64,000 bases of DNA from Coriaria nepalensis (Eukaryota; Streptophyta; Magnoliopsida; Cucurbitales; Coriariaceae). Positions 24,661-38,360 of this stretch are shown piece after piece; the stretch's first letter is position 1, and each line of letters opens with the position of its first letter. The notes beneath the pieces are model-generated. The model was not told the DNA's origin, did no database searches, and was given only the letters and a program-made list of their open reading frames with translations. The DNA lies in assembly GCA_027186245.1 (NCBI GenBank), contig CP114486.1:9190501-9254500 (forward strand). The letters run 5' to 3'. The translations under genes were made by a program, and so were the position numbers.

Positions 24661-24847
24661 TGGTCCAGCATAAAAATTATAAAAATAAATAAATAATAGG
24701 TTTTTGTTTTCAGTCGGTTCACCAAAACAGACCAGAAAATTGAAAATCGATGTCACCGACCGAAACTGATTTTTTGACATAAAAATTAACTGAAACTGAT
24801 CAGAAAAAATTGATTTCAGTTCGTACGATTTTTTATGCTCACCCCTA
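24661..24847. mobile_element. degraded hAT-type element, ~187 bp
   Basis: The right end GCTCACCCCTA (reverse TAGGGGTGAGC) is a typical hAT terminus related to the one at 5991. The left end (TTGGTCCAGC) is decayed. Interior words such as CGGTTC and GACCGAAACTGA recur in both orientations. Flanks TCCCTGCT and TCCCAGGT match at only five of eight bases, so a target duplication is uncertain. It lies at the truncated 5' end of the copia pol relic. Confidence 0.5.
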
Positions 24848-25214
24848 TCCCAGGTTTCCAAAAATGCTACTGTGCACGTGGCATCATTGATGCGTGCCTA
24901 GGCACGATATGGGTGTCAGGCTTTGCCGGCTCAGAGCACGGCACAGGCCTAAAAGCGCATCCTAACTAAGAGATTTTTTCTCCTAAAATAATTTTGTATA
25001 TTAAAAACCTTTCAATTAATATAAGATCTTGTTTGACTAAATAATATTTATTACAGTTGATTTATAATTTTAATTATTAAGGTACTAACTTCTAATTTAT
25101 TAAGTAATAACTATTATGAATGATTAATAGTATACAAAATATATATTATATTATTAGTATTTTATTAATCACTTTAAAAATTTTCTTTTATTTAAATTTT
25201 TTTTTAAACTAAGC

Positions 25215-25472
25215 TTTCAAGCTCACAGATCAAAATAGACACATGGGCCGAAACGAGACCATAGACCGACACAACACGTTAATGGTCTATTACTGTATCC
25301 GTACCATATCGTGCTTTTTATTTAGACACGGGCATGGGTACAAACACGGCACGAGCCGATTTGTACTGGGCACGACACGAATTGTCACCTCTAATTGATC
25401 ATACTCCTCTCATAAGATGTGCCGGCCGGCACAAATTACCACCTCTAATCTATGGTACTCCTCTCATAAGGA
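25215..25472. mobile_element. truncated hAT fragment plus 54-bp duplicated 3' end
   Basis: The segment shares GACACATGGGCCGAAACG- and GGGCATGGGTA-like words with the 225-bp hAT at 12614. Its right end CACCTCTA is present, the left end is missing. The terminus with its flank (ACCTCTAAT...ACTCCTCTCATAAG) occurs twice about 54 bp apart (to 25416 and to 25470), a small tandem duplication. It lies 330-590 bp upstream of the RABB1 start codon. Confidence 0.6.
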
Positions 25473-25800
25473 GGGTGCTCTCCAAACGGTGCCGTGTAGC
25501 TTGTTAAGGTTGCGGTGACAGCTCGTACAAAGACGTCTTATACGTAGCAACTGATAGAAGAAGTGACAGCAAGGACCAGAGACGTAAAGTCATAGAAGAC
25601 GTTTATGCTTCGTTGTAACTTGGAAGTTAGAACTGTTTTCCTCTTTTCCCTTCCCTTCCCTTTGTCTTCGTTTTCTTCTTCTCCTTCCTCGAGACCATCT
25701 CTGTATATACGCACAATTTCAGATAAATTCTTCAAAATCGAGCTGAAGAAGTTCCTCTGCATCGCAGCGTTGAACCGGATCTGAATTCTTTCAACTAGAA

Positions 25801-28966
<3,166 letters not shown>

Positions 28967-29520
28967 ACCTGAACTCTTTTTAGGTGCGTCAGTACAGTGT
29001 CAACATCTTAAATGCCCCTTTCTAGTAAATGCTTTGTTTCATCTTTCTCACTTTCCTCTCCTCTCTCCTTACCAGTAAATGCGTGTGGAAAAATATTGTG
29101 TGCTGTATAATCGATCTTTATTTATTTATTTGATTGATTGTAAATTAAGATGTTTCATTAGTTACTTGTGGTTTTAAAGAAAATTGCAATTTGTTTCAAG
29201 AGAGGGCCTCTGGCCTTCTTCATTTCCTGTTGCTTTGGTTTACTGGTGGATGCTTCATAAATCCGTTGATTTGATCTATACTATATAGTCCAGCAACTGT
29301 CCGTTAGGAAGCACACATGTCATCGCGGTGACCCTTCTTCAGTTCTTTGCATCATTTGATGCGTACAAATTTAAAATCACTCATTACCTCTTCCTTTCAC
29401 ACTCGGATGTAGTTTTCTCATTCACATGCTTAATCGAGTAAGATATTCTCCTTTTTATGTCCTGTGGACTGCTGTTGTACAAATATAAAATATTCTGCTC
29501 TAGGGTCTGTCTTAGGGAGA
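28967..29520. other. 3' flank of RABB1C
   Basis: Contains the presumed 3' UTR. No further coding region was recognised and no polyadenylation site can be fixed with confidence. Confidence 0.4.
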
Positions 29521-29623
29521 ATTCTTGGATTGTAGACTTTTTTTAAGGGCAAGGCACATATCAAATGCGCGAGCCTTACTAAGCTGTGGAATGCTTGAGA
29601 TGCCTAAGGTTGAGCGTCGGTCA

Positions 29624-29770
29624 GAGACAGCTGTATCTAACCTCGGACCTAAAGAGCCAATCTTGGCATCGGAGTTAGATATCCGACCGTATCTATTCGA
29701 GACAGCTGTATCTAACTCCAAACCTGACGAGCTGATCTTGGCATCGGAGTCTAATATCCGGTCGTGTATA
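29624..29770. repeat. two-unit tandem repeat, ~75 bp each
   Basis: Units start at 29624 and 29699 with GAGACAGCTGTATCTAAC and share ATCTTGGCATCGGAGT and ATATCCG words. The unit length is a multiple of three, so the plus-strand frame 29525-29818 repeats a TAVSN...ILASE peptide twice, but no domain is recognisable and coding status is doubtful. Confidence 0.8.
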
Positions 29771-29829
29771 TTAAACTTTTTTTTATTTTTAATTGAAGTC
29801 TTTTTTTCAATTAAATAATTAATAAAGGA

Positions 29830-31099
29830 TTTTAGAGTTGAGGTTTAAAAGGTTTTCCGGTTTAGCTGTGATTTAGAATTCAAGATTTAGGAGTTTAGTT
29901 ATGATTTAGAATTCAAGATTTAGGATTTATAGTCCAAGATTTAACTTTTTTTTTTTTTTTCCAAATATTAAACTCGTTACATATACTAACTAACCAGACT
30001 ATATATATCTCAATTTTTTTCGTTAAATTTATCCCATGCTCAAAATCGAAAACACGTTAACACCGTATGGAACGAAATTCTGGCCGCAGCATGTTAAGTC
30101 ATCAACAGTGAAAAACAGTCTAATTTATTTAAAAAAAATTTTAAAAAAATCAAATACTGAACAGAAGTTCATAATTTCACGCAACAAAATTTACTAATGC
30201 TTCATATATTCAATCCGCACCTGATCTCTCATCTCTCCTCCCCCGATGTTCCTCCAAAAATTTCAAGTAGTTAATCAAGTCAATATGTGAGTAAATAACA
30301 TAATGTGCCATCATTCGCCTCAGAGTCTACTAAGGTATCCATAACACTGATTAAGGTGAATGAAAAGCTCGAAAATCAGCTCTACACATAGGAAAGCACT
30401 TCCACCATAGATGGCTAAAGTATGCCGTGGAAGTTAGTGATCATATGGCCACTTGTGTTATGGATTCCAAAGTGATTATGGATACCAATATGGCAAATAT
30501 CTCGAGCAATCTGCTCCAGTTGGGTACTAGAACCCATTCACTTGTTGGCAATATAGTATATCGAAGCTCATATGGTTCTTAATATGACCATCAATATCTA
30601 AGTATTGCACCACCTGCTTGTTAAATATCATTGTCATCCCTCTACATTTTGTCAAAGAAACTATTAGACTCCTGAGAAGAATTGGGCATGTGCTCAGGTT
30701 ATTGTTCTCGTTCGCCGGTAGTTAAATATTCGTTAGAATTTGACATGATGAAATGTCAAGATTAGACTTAATTTTAAGTAGGACGCAGTTTTTCTAAGTG
30801 AAAAATCACGGTCAGTTCAGTTCTTCTCCATGAATACTTTGAAACAATATTCATATGGTAACGACCGATTAATTCCCTTTTAGTTTAGGGATAATGCCTT
30901 ACAGAGGCGTTCCTCCACCATTTGAAGATCATGAAAAGAAAAATACAAAAACAAAAACAAAAGAATTTCCTCTCTTTTAGAAACATGTTTCTCTATAGTG
31001 TTCTTAGGCTTCTTAGTCTGATAGAGTCTACATTTTCGAAGTTCCCCAAAAATAGCTTGATAGTGTGGCTCCGCTAATTGTTATCTATTACATCCTAGA
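29830..31099. other. spacer, no gene recognised
   Basis: It begins with short direct repeats of GATTTAGAATTCAAGATTTAG (29870-29930) resembling degenerate TTTAGG repeats. Between 30240 and 30720 base composition is more balanced, and both strands show only short open frames with no domain I can name, possibly a decayed transposase. Confidence 0.4.
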
Positions 31100-31609
31100 A
31101 ATAGACCCCATAGAATGGGAGTCGATTGTATGGCACCGGATAGCAAGGCGCCTATACAGTTCGTGCAATCTAGGCTATCCGCTACAATTCAGCATCACTG
31201 GACAAGCCATGTCGCCCAGAAATGAATTGCATTTTAAAAAACATGAGGGTCACCACGTTTAACCTGATGCCCCGCGTTTTTATTTTTTTTTCTTTAAAGA
31301 AAATTTATTCCTCCCTCTCCCCCCTCCCCCCTCCCCGCTTTCTTTTGTACCACATCTCCACTAATGCACCTTCAAAGCTTTATTTTACCCTCCATCGATA
31401 AACCCTTTCGAGCTCATAAACTCGTTGGAAGTAACGAATCTATTCTCTCTCGAAAACAAACCCAATGCATTTTGAAAACTCCCGATGACTAGAACTGGTA
31501 GGAAATATGAAATTACCGACATGTGAGATGTCTGTCTAAGATGCACAGACCGAAGGGATACAAATTATGTGAGTCATGAGACATCGATCTGAGATGCCCT
31601 TGACCTTTC

Positions 31610-31900
31610 GACCATTTGACCCGTCGTCTTACATGTAACTCTAAGCTACTATAAGGGTCGAAGGGCCATTCACAGGTCATGGCCCTTCAACCCATAGAGT
31701 AACTCTAAGGGTGGAAGGGCTTCAATCTATGAAGGAGCCCTTGGACCCGTCATCTCACATATAACTCTAAAGGTCGAAGGGCCACGACCTGTGAAGAGCT
31801 CTTCGACCCTTAGAGTTACTCTACGGGTTGAAAGGCCTCAACCTGTGAAGGGTCTTTCGACCCTTAGAGTAACTTAGAGTTACATGTAAGATGACGGATC
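31610..31900. repeat. array of four small inverted repeats inside the fold-back
   Basis: Four consecutive units, each about 40 bp and ~60 bp apart, have the form GGGTCGAAGGGCC...GGCCCTTCAACCC with 12-15 bp stems and a short loop containing a CACAGGTC-like word. They are separated by the palindromic spacer TAGAGTAACTCTAA or variants. The array sits at the symmetry centre of the larger palindrome. Confidence 0.75.
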
Positions 31901-32168
31901 GAAGGGAAAAAGTTCAAAGGGTCGAAGGGCCCTTCAGATATCGGTTTATGGATCTTAGACCAACATCTCACATGTCGGTAATTTCATATTTCCTACCAAT
32001 TTGAGCCATCAAAGGTTTTCAAAATGCAATGGGTTTGTTTTCGAGAGAGAATGGGTTCGTGACTTTCAACGAGTTCGTGAGCTCGAATGGGTTCATTGAT
32101 GGAAGATAAAATGAAGATTCAAAGGTGCATTAATTGAAAGAGGGGTACGACAGAAAGAAAAGAAAATT

Positions 32169-32192
32169 GGGGGGGGGGGGGGGGGGGGGGGG
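32169..32192. repeat. homopolymer run of 24 G
   Basis: An uninterrupted G run lies in the right arm of the fold-back. The partner position in the left arm is only C-rich (CCCCCCTCCCCCCTCCCC), so the run expanded after the arms formed, or its length is a sequencing artefact. Confidence 0.9.
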
Positions 32193-32345
32193 TTAAAAAC
32201 ACGCGGGTCACCATATTAAACGTGGTGACCTGCATGTTTTAAAACGCAATGACACTAGATTGCAGCGAACGGCTCGAGTTGCAAGGGTTATATGGGCGTC
32301 ATGCAATCCAGTGCCATACAATCCAATTCCCCATAGAACCTCTAG

Positions 32346-32885
32346 TCCCAACATATTTAGTGTGAATCTGTTTGTAGGAAATTATGTTTTAGAGACCTCA
32401 GAATATTTTGTTGCATTTGGTTTGCTCACCATTTTTCATATGTTTCACATTCTATTTTGTTTCTCTTTTTGATACTGTTATAATTCTATTTTTATTTATT
32501 TAAGCTTATGTAATTTTTGTTTATTATATCTAACAATATTTATCGATGGTCATAACATATGATAAATCACTATATTAATAAAGGATAAAGTAGGATATAC
32601 TTTTAAGATTTAGTACAAATTATAATGAATATTAAAAATATTTAGGAATAATAATGAGCACTTAATTATAAATAAATTATAATAAATTTCTAATTCTATT
32701 AAATATGATGTCTAAAAGGTACTTTTGTTTGAGAACAAGTACCAAAAAATGTTTTTGACATTTAGAAGTGAAGTGAGAGGAACAAATTTTACAATCGTTA
32801 AAATTTTAAGTGGTGACTTAGTTAATTAACAATTATTTATTTTCTAAATTATTAAATCTTTATGTTTGTCAAGAAGAAATTTGGA
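32346..32885. other. AT-rich spacer, nothing recognised
   Basis: No coding region, repeat pair or RNA gene was recognised between the fold-back element and the copia relic. Confidence 0.4.
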
Positions 32886-32889
32886 ATAA

Positions 32890-34760
32890 TAGGAAACCAA
32901 ATTTTTCATGTAAAGGTTTTTGGATATGATACATGCATACTATTGATGATAAATTAGATCATAGATCACATAAACGTGTATTCTTAGTATATCAAACTGG
33001 TACAAAATGATATAGACTTTGGAATTAACAACTAGCTACTGTTAGGCTTGTAATTCATAGGGATGTAATCTCCAGTGAAAATGAATTTCCTTGTAAGACT
33101 AACAATGTATTATAGGTACACCTAGTAGTAGTTGTAGTAGCCCTTTAGGTACTGCAATTGAGGTGGAGGATATAACTGCAAATTCAAATAAACAACAATT
33201 GGACAATCTTCATCTCAATGATCAATGAATCAAATTATGATCGGTTAGCTGAATATCAACTGACTAGAGAGAGCGGAAAAAGGCAGGTATATTCTAATCC
33301 AAAATATTCATAGCTGACTTGATTTTTACTACATTAATTGCATGTCATGAGGTTCAAAATACTGAACTAGTGGACTATGAATCAACTGCCACTTCTAAAG
33401 AGTCTAAGAATTGGACAACTGCTATGAAAGAAGAAATAGGTTCCTTGGAAGCAAACAAAATATGGAAACTGGTTTCTAAGCTAGAAAAACATAGGTTATT
33501 AGGCAGTAAATGGATATTAAGGTCAAGGAGGGTAAATCTTTTACCGTCCTAGATACAAAACCAGATTATTAGCTAGGGGGCTTACTCAAAGAGAATAAAT
33601 AGATTTTAATGAAATATCCTCTCCCATAGTGAAATTTAAGACTATTAAGGTAATTATAGGTATATCTGCTTTTTATGATTTTGAAATTGAACAAATGAAT
33701 TTTAAGAAAATATTTTTACATGAGATATAAGAAACTATTTACATGAATCAAAGTATAGGTTTTATAGATAAAAATAAACCTAATCATATTTGTTTGTTAC
33801 AAAAATCATCATCTAGCCTTAGCAATCTCTTAGGCAATGATATAAACGTTTTGACATTTTTGTTGTAACTATGGATTTTGTAAAAAGTATACATGATACA
33901 TGCTTTTATTTTTGTGCTAATAATATTGATATTGTATACTTGTTATTATACGTGGATGATATGCTTCTTGTTAGTAAATCTAAGTCTAAAATTAAGGAAT
34001 TAAAAGATAAACTTAATTCTAAATTCGAAATGAAAGATTTAGAAGAAGCTTGAAAAATATTAGGTATGGAAATACTTAGAGATAGGAAAAATATTTCTCT
34101 TAAGTTGCACTTCAAATCATATCTAACAAAAGTGGCTTCTAAATTTAGAGTGTTTAATTGCAAGCCTGTAAACTTACCCTTGGCTAGTCATTTTATCTTA
34201 AGCAAGGAATAAAGTCCTAAAATTGAATCTTAAATAATAAAAATGGAGAACACACCTTATTCAAATGTAAATGGATCAAGCATGTTTAAGTACTAGGCCG
34301 GACTTATCTTTTGCTATATCACTATTAAGTAAATACATGGACTTGATCATTAGAATGTAATGAAATGGCTTTTAAGATATATTAATTCTTCTAGTTTATA
34401 GGTTTGCATTTTAATAAATGGACTAATAAAATTGATCTAACCGGGTTTGTAGATTTTGATTTGGTAGGAGACCGAGATTCAAGAAAGTCTACTACTTCCT
34501 ATCAATTTTTACTTGATGGAAACTATGCCAGTTGGAAGACTCAATTGCAACTTTTCTTTGTATTGTCATCTACTGACACTGAGTATGTGTGGCTATGACT
34601 GATGCAATCAAAGAGGTATTTGGCTTCATGGCTTGTTCATTAAAGCTAGTTTTTTGCAAGGAGATAATTGTACTATCTATTTCGGTAGTCAAAGTACAAT
34701 TCATCTCAGCAAAAATCTAGTCCGCCATGAGATGATCAAACATATTAATTAATGTAAAAT
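32890..34760 (+). mobile_element. Ty1/copia integrase-end, RT and RNase H relic
   Basis: Plus strand, broken frames. The end of integrase (KLDHRSHKRVFL near 32955, VIHRDVISSENEF near 33052) is followed by a short acidic linker. RT is open at 33319-33552 (SKNWTTAMKEEI, LLGSKWI) and 33871-34053 (LYVDDMLLVS). RNase H is open at 34404-34598 (DRDSRKSTTSYQF, LSSTDTEYVWL) and trails to about 34745. Stops and frameshifts throughout show a dead element. gag, protease and the first half of integrase are absent, cut off near the fold-back element. Confidence 0.85.
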
Positions 34761-35660
34761 ATCATTTTGTGAGAGATAAAAATTATCTCGGATTTAGTGT
34801 ATCTTTAAAAAGTGTCTATCAAAGTGAATATAGTTTTTATGGGAACAAAAATTATTACTCTAGCAAAATTTAAGCATTGCCTAAATTTATTACTAGAGAT
34901 TGAGGTTTAACATGGAGAATCTTGTTGGTGGGTTTTATTTTGGTGTAGAAGTCCATTCAGATTTTCTAGATTATATTTGCTGAAGAGATTTCTTAAGAAA
35001 CTCCATTTTCAAAGGCTTCTTTTAATATTATTCCTTGCTTGCTGAAATTGTCTAATCTGACCCTTGATGCAGGTTCTTGTGTTCTGCACAAATGCTATGG
35101 TCACAAGAATGGTGGCTGATGATGTGTAATTGAAGTTGATGAAAGTTGTCATTTCAGAAGATGGAAATAAGGAGTAAGGAGATCAACTTGCATGGCCATT
35201 TACGGTATATAGATTCTATGGAGTTCTAGTTTCCATTTTTTTTTTTTTTCTCACGTTAAAGCTCAGTCTCCTGGGCCCTTTTCTATTTTTGTTTTGTGTG
35301 CCGGGTTGTATTTGGGCTAAGCCAAATAAAATTGGCCCACTTCCCTTACCGAGCTCTTTACCCTTTCTACTCTACTATTACTTAGTTGATTGGTTTCTAT
35401 CTAGGGTTAACAATGCCACCATCTTTCTCTCTAGTTTTAGGGTTTAGGATTTCTGTGATTATGTATTCTGTGCTTGTGTGATCATGATTTTCTGGATGAT
35501 TTCTTGGCGATCTATGTGATCATAGAATTATCTTATCCATTGAGATTGCTGATTTGAGTATCTCTTAGAAATTGGATAGGTCAAAAATTTTGTTATTTAT
35601 TGTTTGCTTAAATACACTGCGATATTATAGTATGTAATCATACTTAAAACTCTAGTGAAG
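34761..35660 (+). repeat. possible 3' LTR region of the copia relic
   Basis: Non-coding sequence directly after RNase H contains a GGAGAATCTTGTTGGTGG tract and, further on, T-rich, promoter-like and leader-like sequence ending in a CTCTCCTCTCTCTATCTTC stretch at 35735. This fits a copia 3' LTR, but no second copy exists to set its borders. Confidence 0.4.
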
Positions 35661-37494
35661 TGAGTTCCTCCATTTGTTGGAGCTCAACGAGGAAGCAGCC
35701 TCTTTGAGCTAAACCTCAAAAAAATCTATCTTCATCATCTCTCCTCTCTCTATCTTCTCAAAAAAAAATTGAACTGTAATACACTTTGCACATTAAAATG
35801 ATAATCACTTCTGAGCTTAATTTAAACCCTGATGAGTATTATATTTGAATCAATCTTCAAAGTTACAATTACATTAACTCATAAAAATACTAATTACTTT
35901 CTGCCGCAATGTCCAACACTTTGGTTTATTAAAAATTTTAGCTTCTAATTATTGTCAGTTGTCGAGTTTTAGAATTGAAAAATAATTCATATTGAGAGAG
36001 AAGAGTAATTTATGTATGATGATGACGGATTGTGCTCCACCATCGATCAATAGTTTTCAGTTGATCCCATCTAGTAGAATGAAATATCATATGGGAAATT
36101 GGAAGCATGCATGCAGTAGGTACATGAAATGATGAAAGTCTTACTTATGTCCACATGTGAAAAGAATACAAACCGATAGAAACTAAGTGATTGTCGAGTT
36201 TTATAATCAAAGAATACACATTAAGAGCAAGAGTAATTAATATTAAGGAACACGTGTAGGCGATGGATTGAGTAACAGTGTAAGTGCATGTGTAAACTAC
36301 TTCTAATGACCGGTTGATCATAGATTGATGTTCAAAACAATTAAACGAGTAGCGACATTGAGTTTATAATACACAACTTGACGTGGCATGTAATTTCACA
36401 TGTTATCTAGACATTTTCCCCCTCCAATTTGAGGGCAAGTGTTAGGATAAAGAATGTGTATCTTGCTGAACTGGGATTCAGGTAAGTTCAAATAGTTATT
36501 TTACTCTCGTTTAGTTATTTGAAGTGGAAATCAGTAAGTTTACATGTTATAATTATATACAACCTGTTAATCAATATACGATATGGATTACATATAAAAT
36601 CATCGATCTATAAAATCAATAATATAAATTTAGATATAAAATAAACCTCAACTATATATATTCAAGATTTTAAAAATAATATAATATATTTTAACAAACA
36701 GAAAAATAATTTGGATTACAAAAATTTCATAGATTCATAGATTTAGATTTAAGCAAATTCAGCCTTAGACCGATAAGCATCATAACACTATAATAGACAC
36801 CAAGAATCATAGTAAAACCCTAAAACCTCTCTCAATCAAACATAGAATAAGATTCCATAAACATGTGTAAACCCTAAAAATAGAATAAATATATACCAAC
36901 ACAGAAAAAGTAATGTGACAATCTCAAACAAGATTATAACCTCTAGATACAAATATAAAACCCTAGAATGATTAGAGAAAATAGTAAATCATCATCACAG
37001 ATCGATTCTAGAAAAAAGAGCAGGAACTGCCAGAAAGTAAAAAATCTTAAGATCACAGTCACAAGCGAATGAGAGAGAGAGAGAGAGTCATATCAAGCCT
37101 TTAATAAAAGGTAACTGGGTAAGTAATAAACAGGTTAGTCTATTTTTTGCCTGAATCAAAAAATCCGATTGTTTTTAAGAAAAGCCTTCACAAGATTTTG
37201 AGCCTCAAAAATATAATATTATATTATTTAGCAACAAAATAATTATTTTAATGAACATCTTTAACTTTATATTTTATGATATGTTATCAAGAAAAATCTA
37301 TAAGTTTCAATAGTAATTTATATATGTTACAAATAGCTTAATTTCGAGATCATATAAATAATATCATTCATGAGACATATTAAGTGATAAACAATGATAC
37401 TTAAGATATTTATTGAATGAAATCCAACTCTCAATCAATTATTTTACCGTCACTCAGTTATATAAAGTAACTTGGAGCTATTAAGTTCATTGTG
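35661..37494. other. spacer, no gene recognised
   Basis: AT-rich. Near 35955-36060 and 36190-36290 two related stretches share TTGTCGAGTTTTA, a CATATTGAGAG/CACATTAAGAG-like word and AGAGTAATTAAT-like words, a weak tandem duplication. A (GA)n run lies at about 37068-37087. Nothing else is identifiable. Confidence 0.4.
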
Positions 37495-37554
37495 TAACTA
37501 AGGTGTGCACGTGTATATAAATGCTAACTAAGGTGTGCACGTGTATATAAATGC
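37495..37554 (+). promoter_or_regulatory. perfect 30-bp tandem repeat with G-box and TATA-like word
   Basis: Two identical 30-bp units (37495-37524, 37525-37554), each with a GCACGTGT G-box core and GTATATAAATGC. They lie 164-223 bp before the start codon of the candidate peptide gene. G-boxes bind bZIP/bHLH factors, so duplicated light- or hormone-responsive elements are possible; that is inference. Confidence 0.6.
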
Positions 37555-37637
37555 ATTTACTTATATGATCAATAATAATAATTACGTATTATTTTTTCCA
37601 TCTTAATTTATTAACCCAAAACAAAAAAGAAAAAAAC

Positions 37638-37647
37638 TATATAAAAG
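37638..37647 (+). promoter_or_regulatory. TATA box of candidate peptide gene
   Basis: TATATAAAAG, a consensus plant TATA box, lies 71-80 bp before the ATG at 37718, giving an expected 5' UTR of about 45-50 nt. Confidence 0.6.
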
Positions 37648-37717
37648 ACATGTCCAATCGCGATGAAATTCACTCCCCTTTCTTCATAGTCATCAACTCC
37701 TCCCCATAATATAACAA

Positions 37718-37944
37718 ATGGCTTCGAACACTCTTCCCATGCTATCCCTTTTCTGCTTCCTCGTACTGATCTCCTTTGTCGTTGATGCCTCTTCATCTTA
37801 TGTACGCTAATATATTTGATCTTGAGATAAAATATCCATCTGATCGTTACCAGAATAAGGTGGAAATTGTAGCAGGAAGCTGATCAAATTGATGTTCATT
37901 TACAAAAGGAAAATGAAGAGGATGATTTAACCATGCAAATTTAA
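37718..37944 (+). CDS. candidate small secreted peptide precursor, 50 residues
   Basis: Proposed from sequence; no family recognised. Exon 37718-37801 encodes 28 residues: MASNTLPML start, a hydrophobic core (LSLFCFLVLISFVV) and a DASSS cleavage-like end, a textbook signal peptide. A GTACGC donor follows; after a 74-bp intron a TTGTAGCAG acceptor opens exon 37876-37944, which stays in frame for 22 codons to TAA and encodes an acidic, cysteine-free tail (EADQIDVHLQKENEEDD core). AATAAA words overlap the stop. The ATG context (AACAATGGC) is good, with a consensus TATA box upstream. Reading through the donor gives a 30-residue product instead. It converges on the patellin gene. A first exon of a gene whose remainder is lost is the alternative. 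Confidence 0.45.
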
Positions 37945-38360
37945 TAAATAAAGCAAACCATCCGGCTGGCTGCAGAATTGCAAATTTATATATATGTATA
38001 AAGGAAAAAGACAGGTCTTTTTTGCCTTTACAGTAATATAAGGTAACAGATGCAGATGAAGATGCTTCATCAAAAGTAATGAAAGCATACGAACAACAAC
38101 ATACTTTACAACGGAGTAGCGACCAAAATGATTACACTCCCACTTTTTACAACATAAGACACTCATCTCCAACACGATAACTTTGAAAAAGATTGTAATT
38201 TATTTATTTCCTTACTTTTTTTTTTTTTTTTTTGGGTAAAAAGAAAAAGAAATACAATCAAAACACGTAAAAAAAATCAACTGGGTCCTAACAAAATGAG
38301 ATTTATGGAATTTAAATATTAAAAAAAAAAGTACTTTTATGTTTTTTGCTTTTTCATTCA

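Larger units (their letters stand above)
31100..32345. mobile_element. ~1.2-kb fold-back element with internal hairpin array
   Basis: The two halves are reverse complements over ~500 bp per side. Outer parts share GATTGTATGGCAC (31130s) with GTGCCATACAATC (32310s), then GGGTCACCACGTTTAA with TTAAACGTGGTGACC (near 31240 and 32220), CTCTCTCGAAAACAAACCCA (near 31450) with its complement near 32035, and GAAATATGAAATTACCGACA with its complement near 31980. The inner 31610-31900 is a further series of small inverted repeats. The C-rich stretch of the left arm (31310-31339) faces a 24-G run in the right arm. No transposase is present; superfamily is unclear, though the outer words recall Harbinger-type elements. 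Confidence 0.85.
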
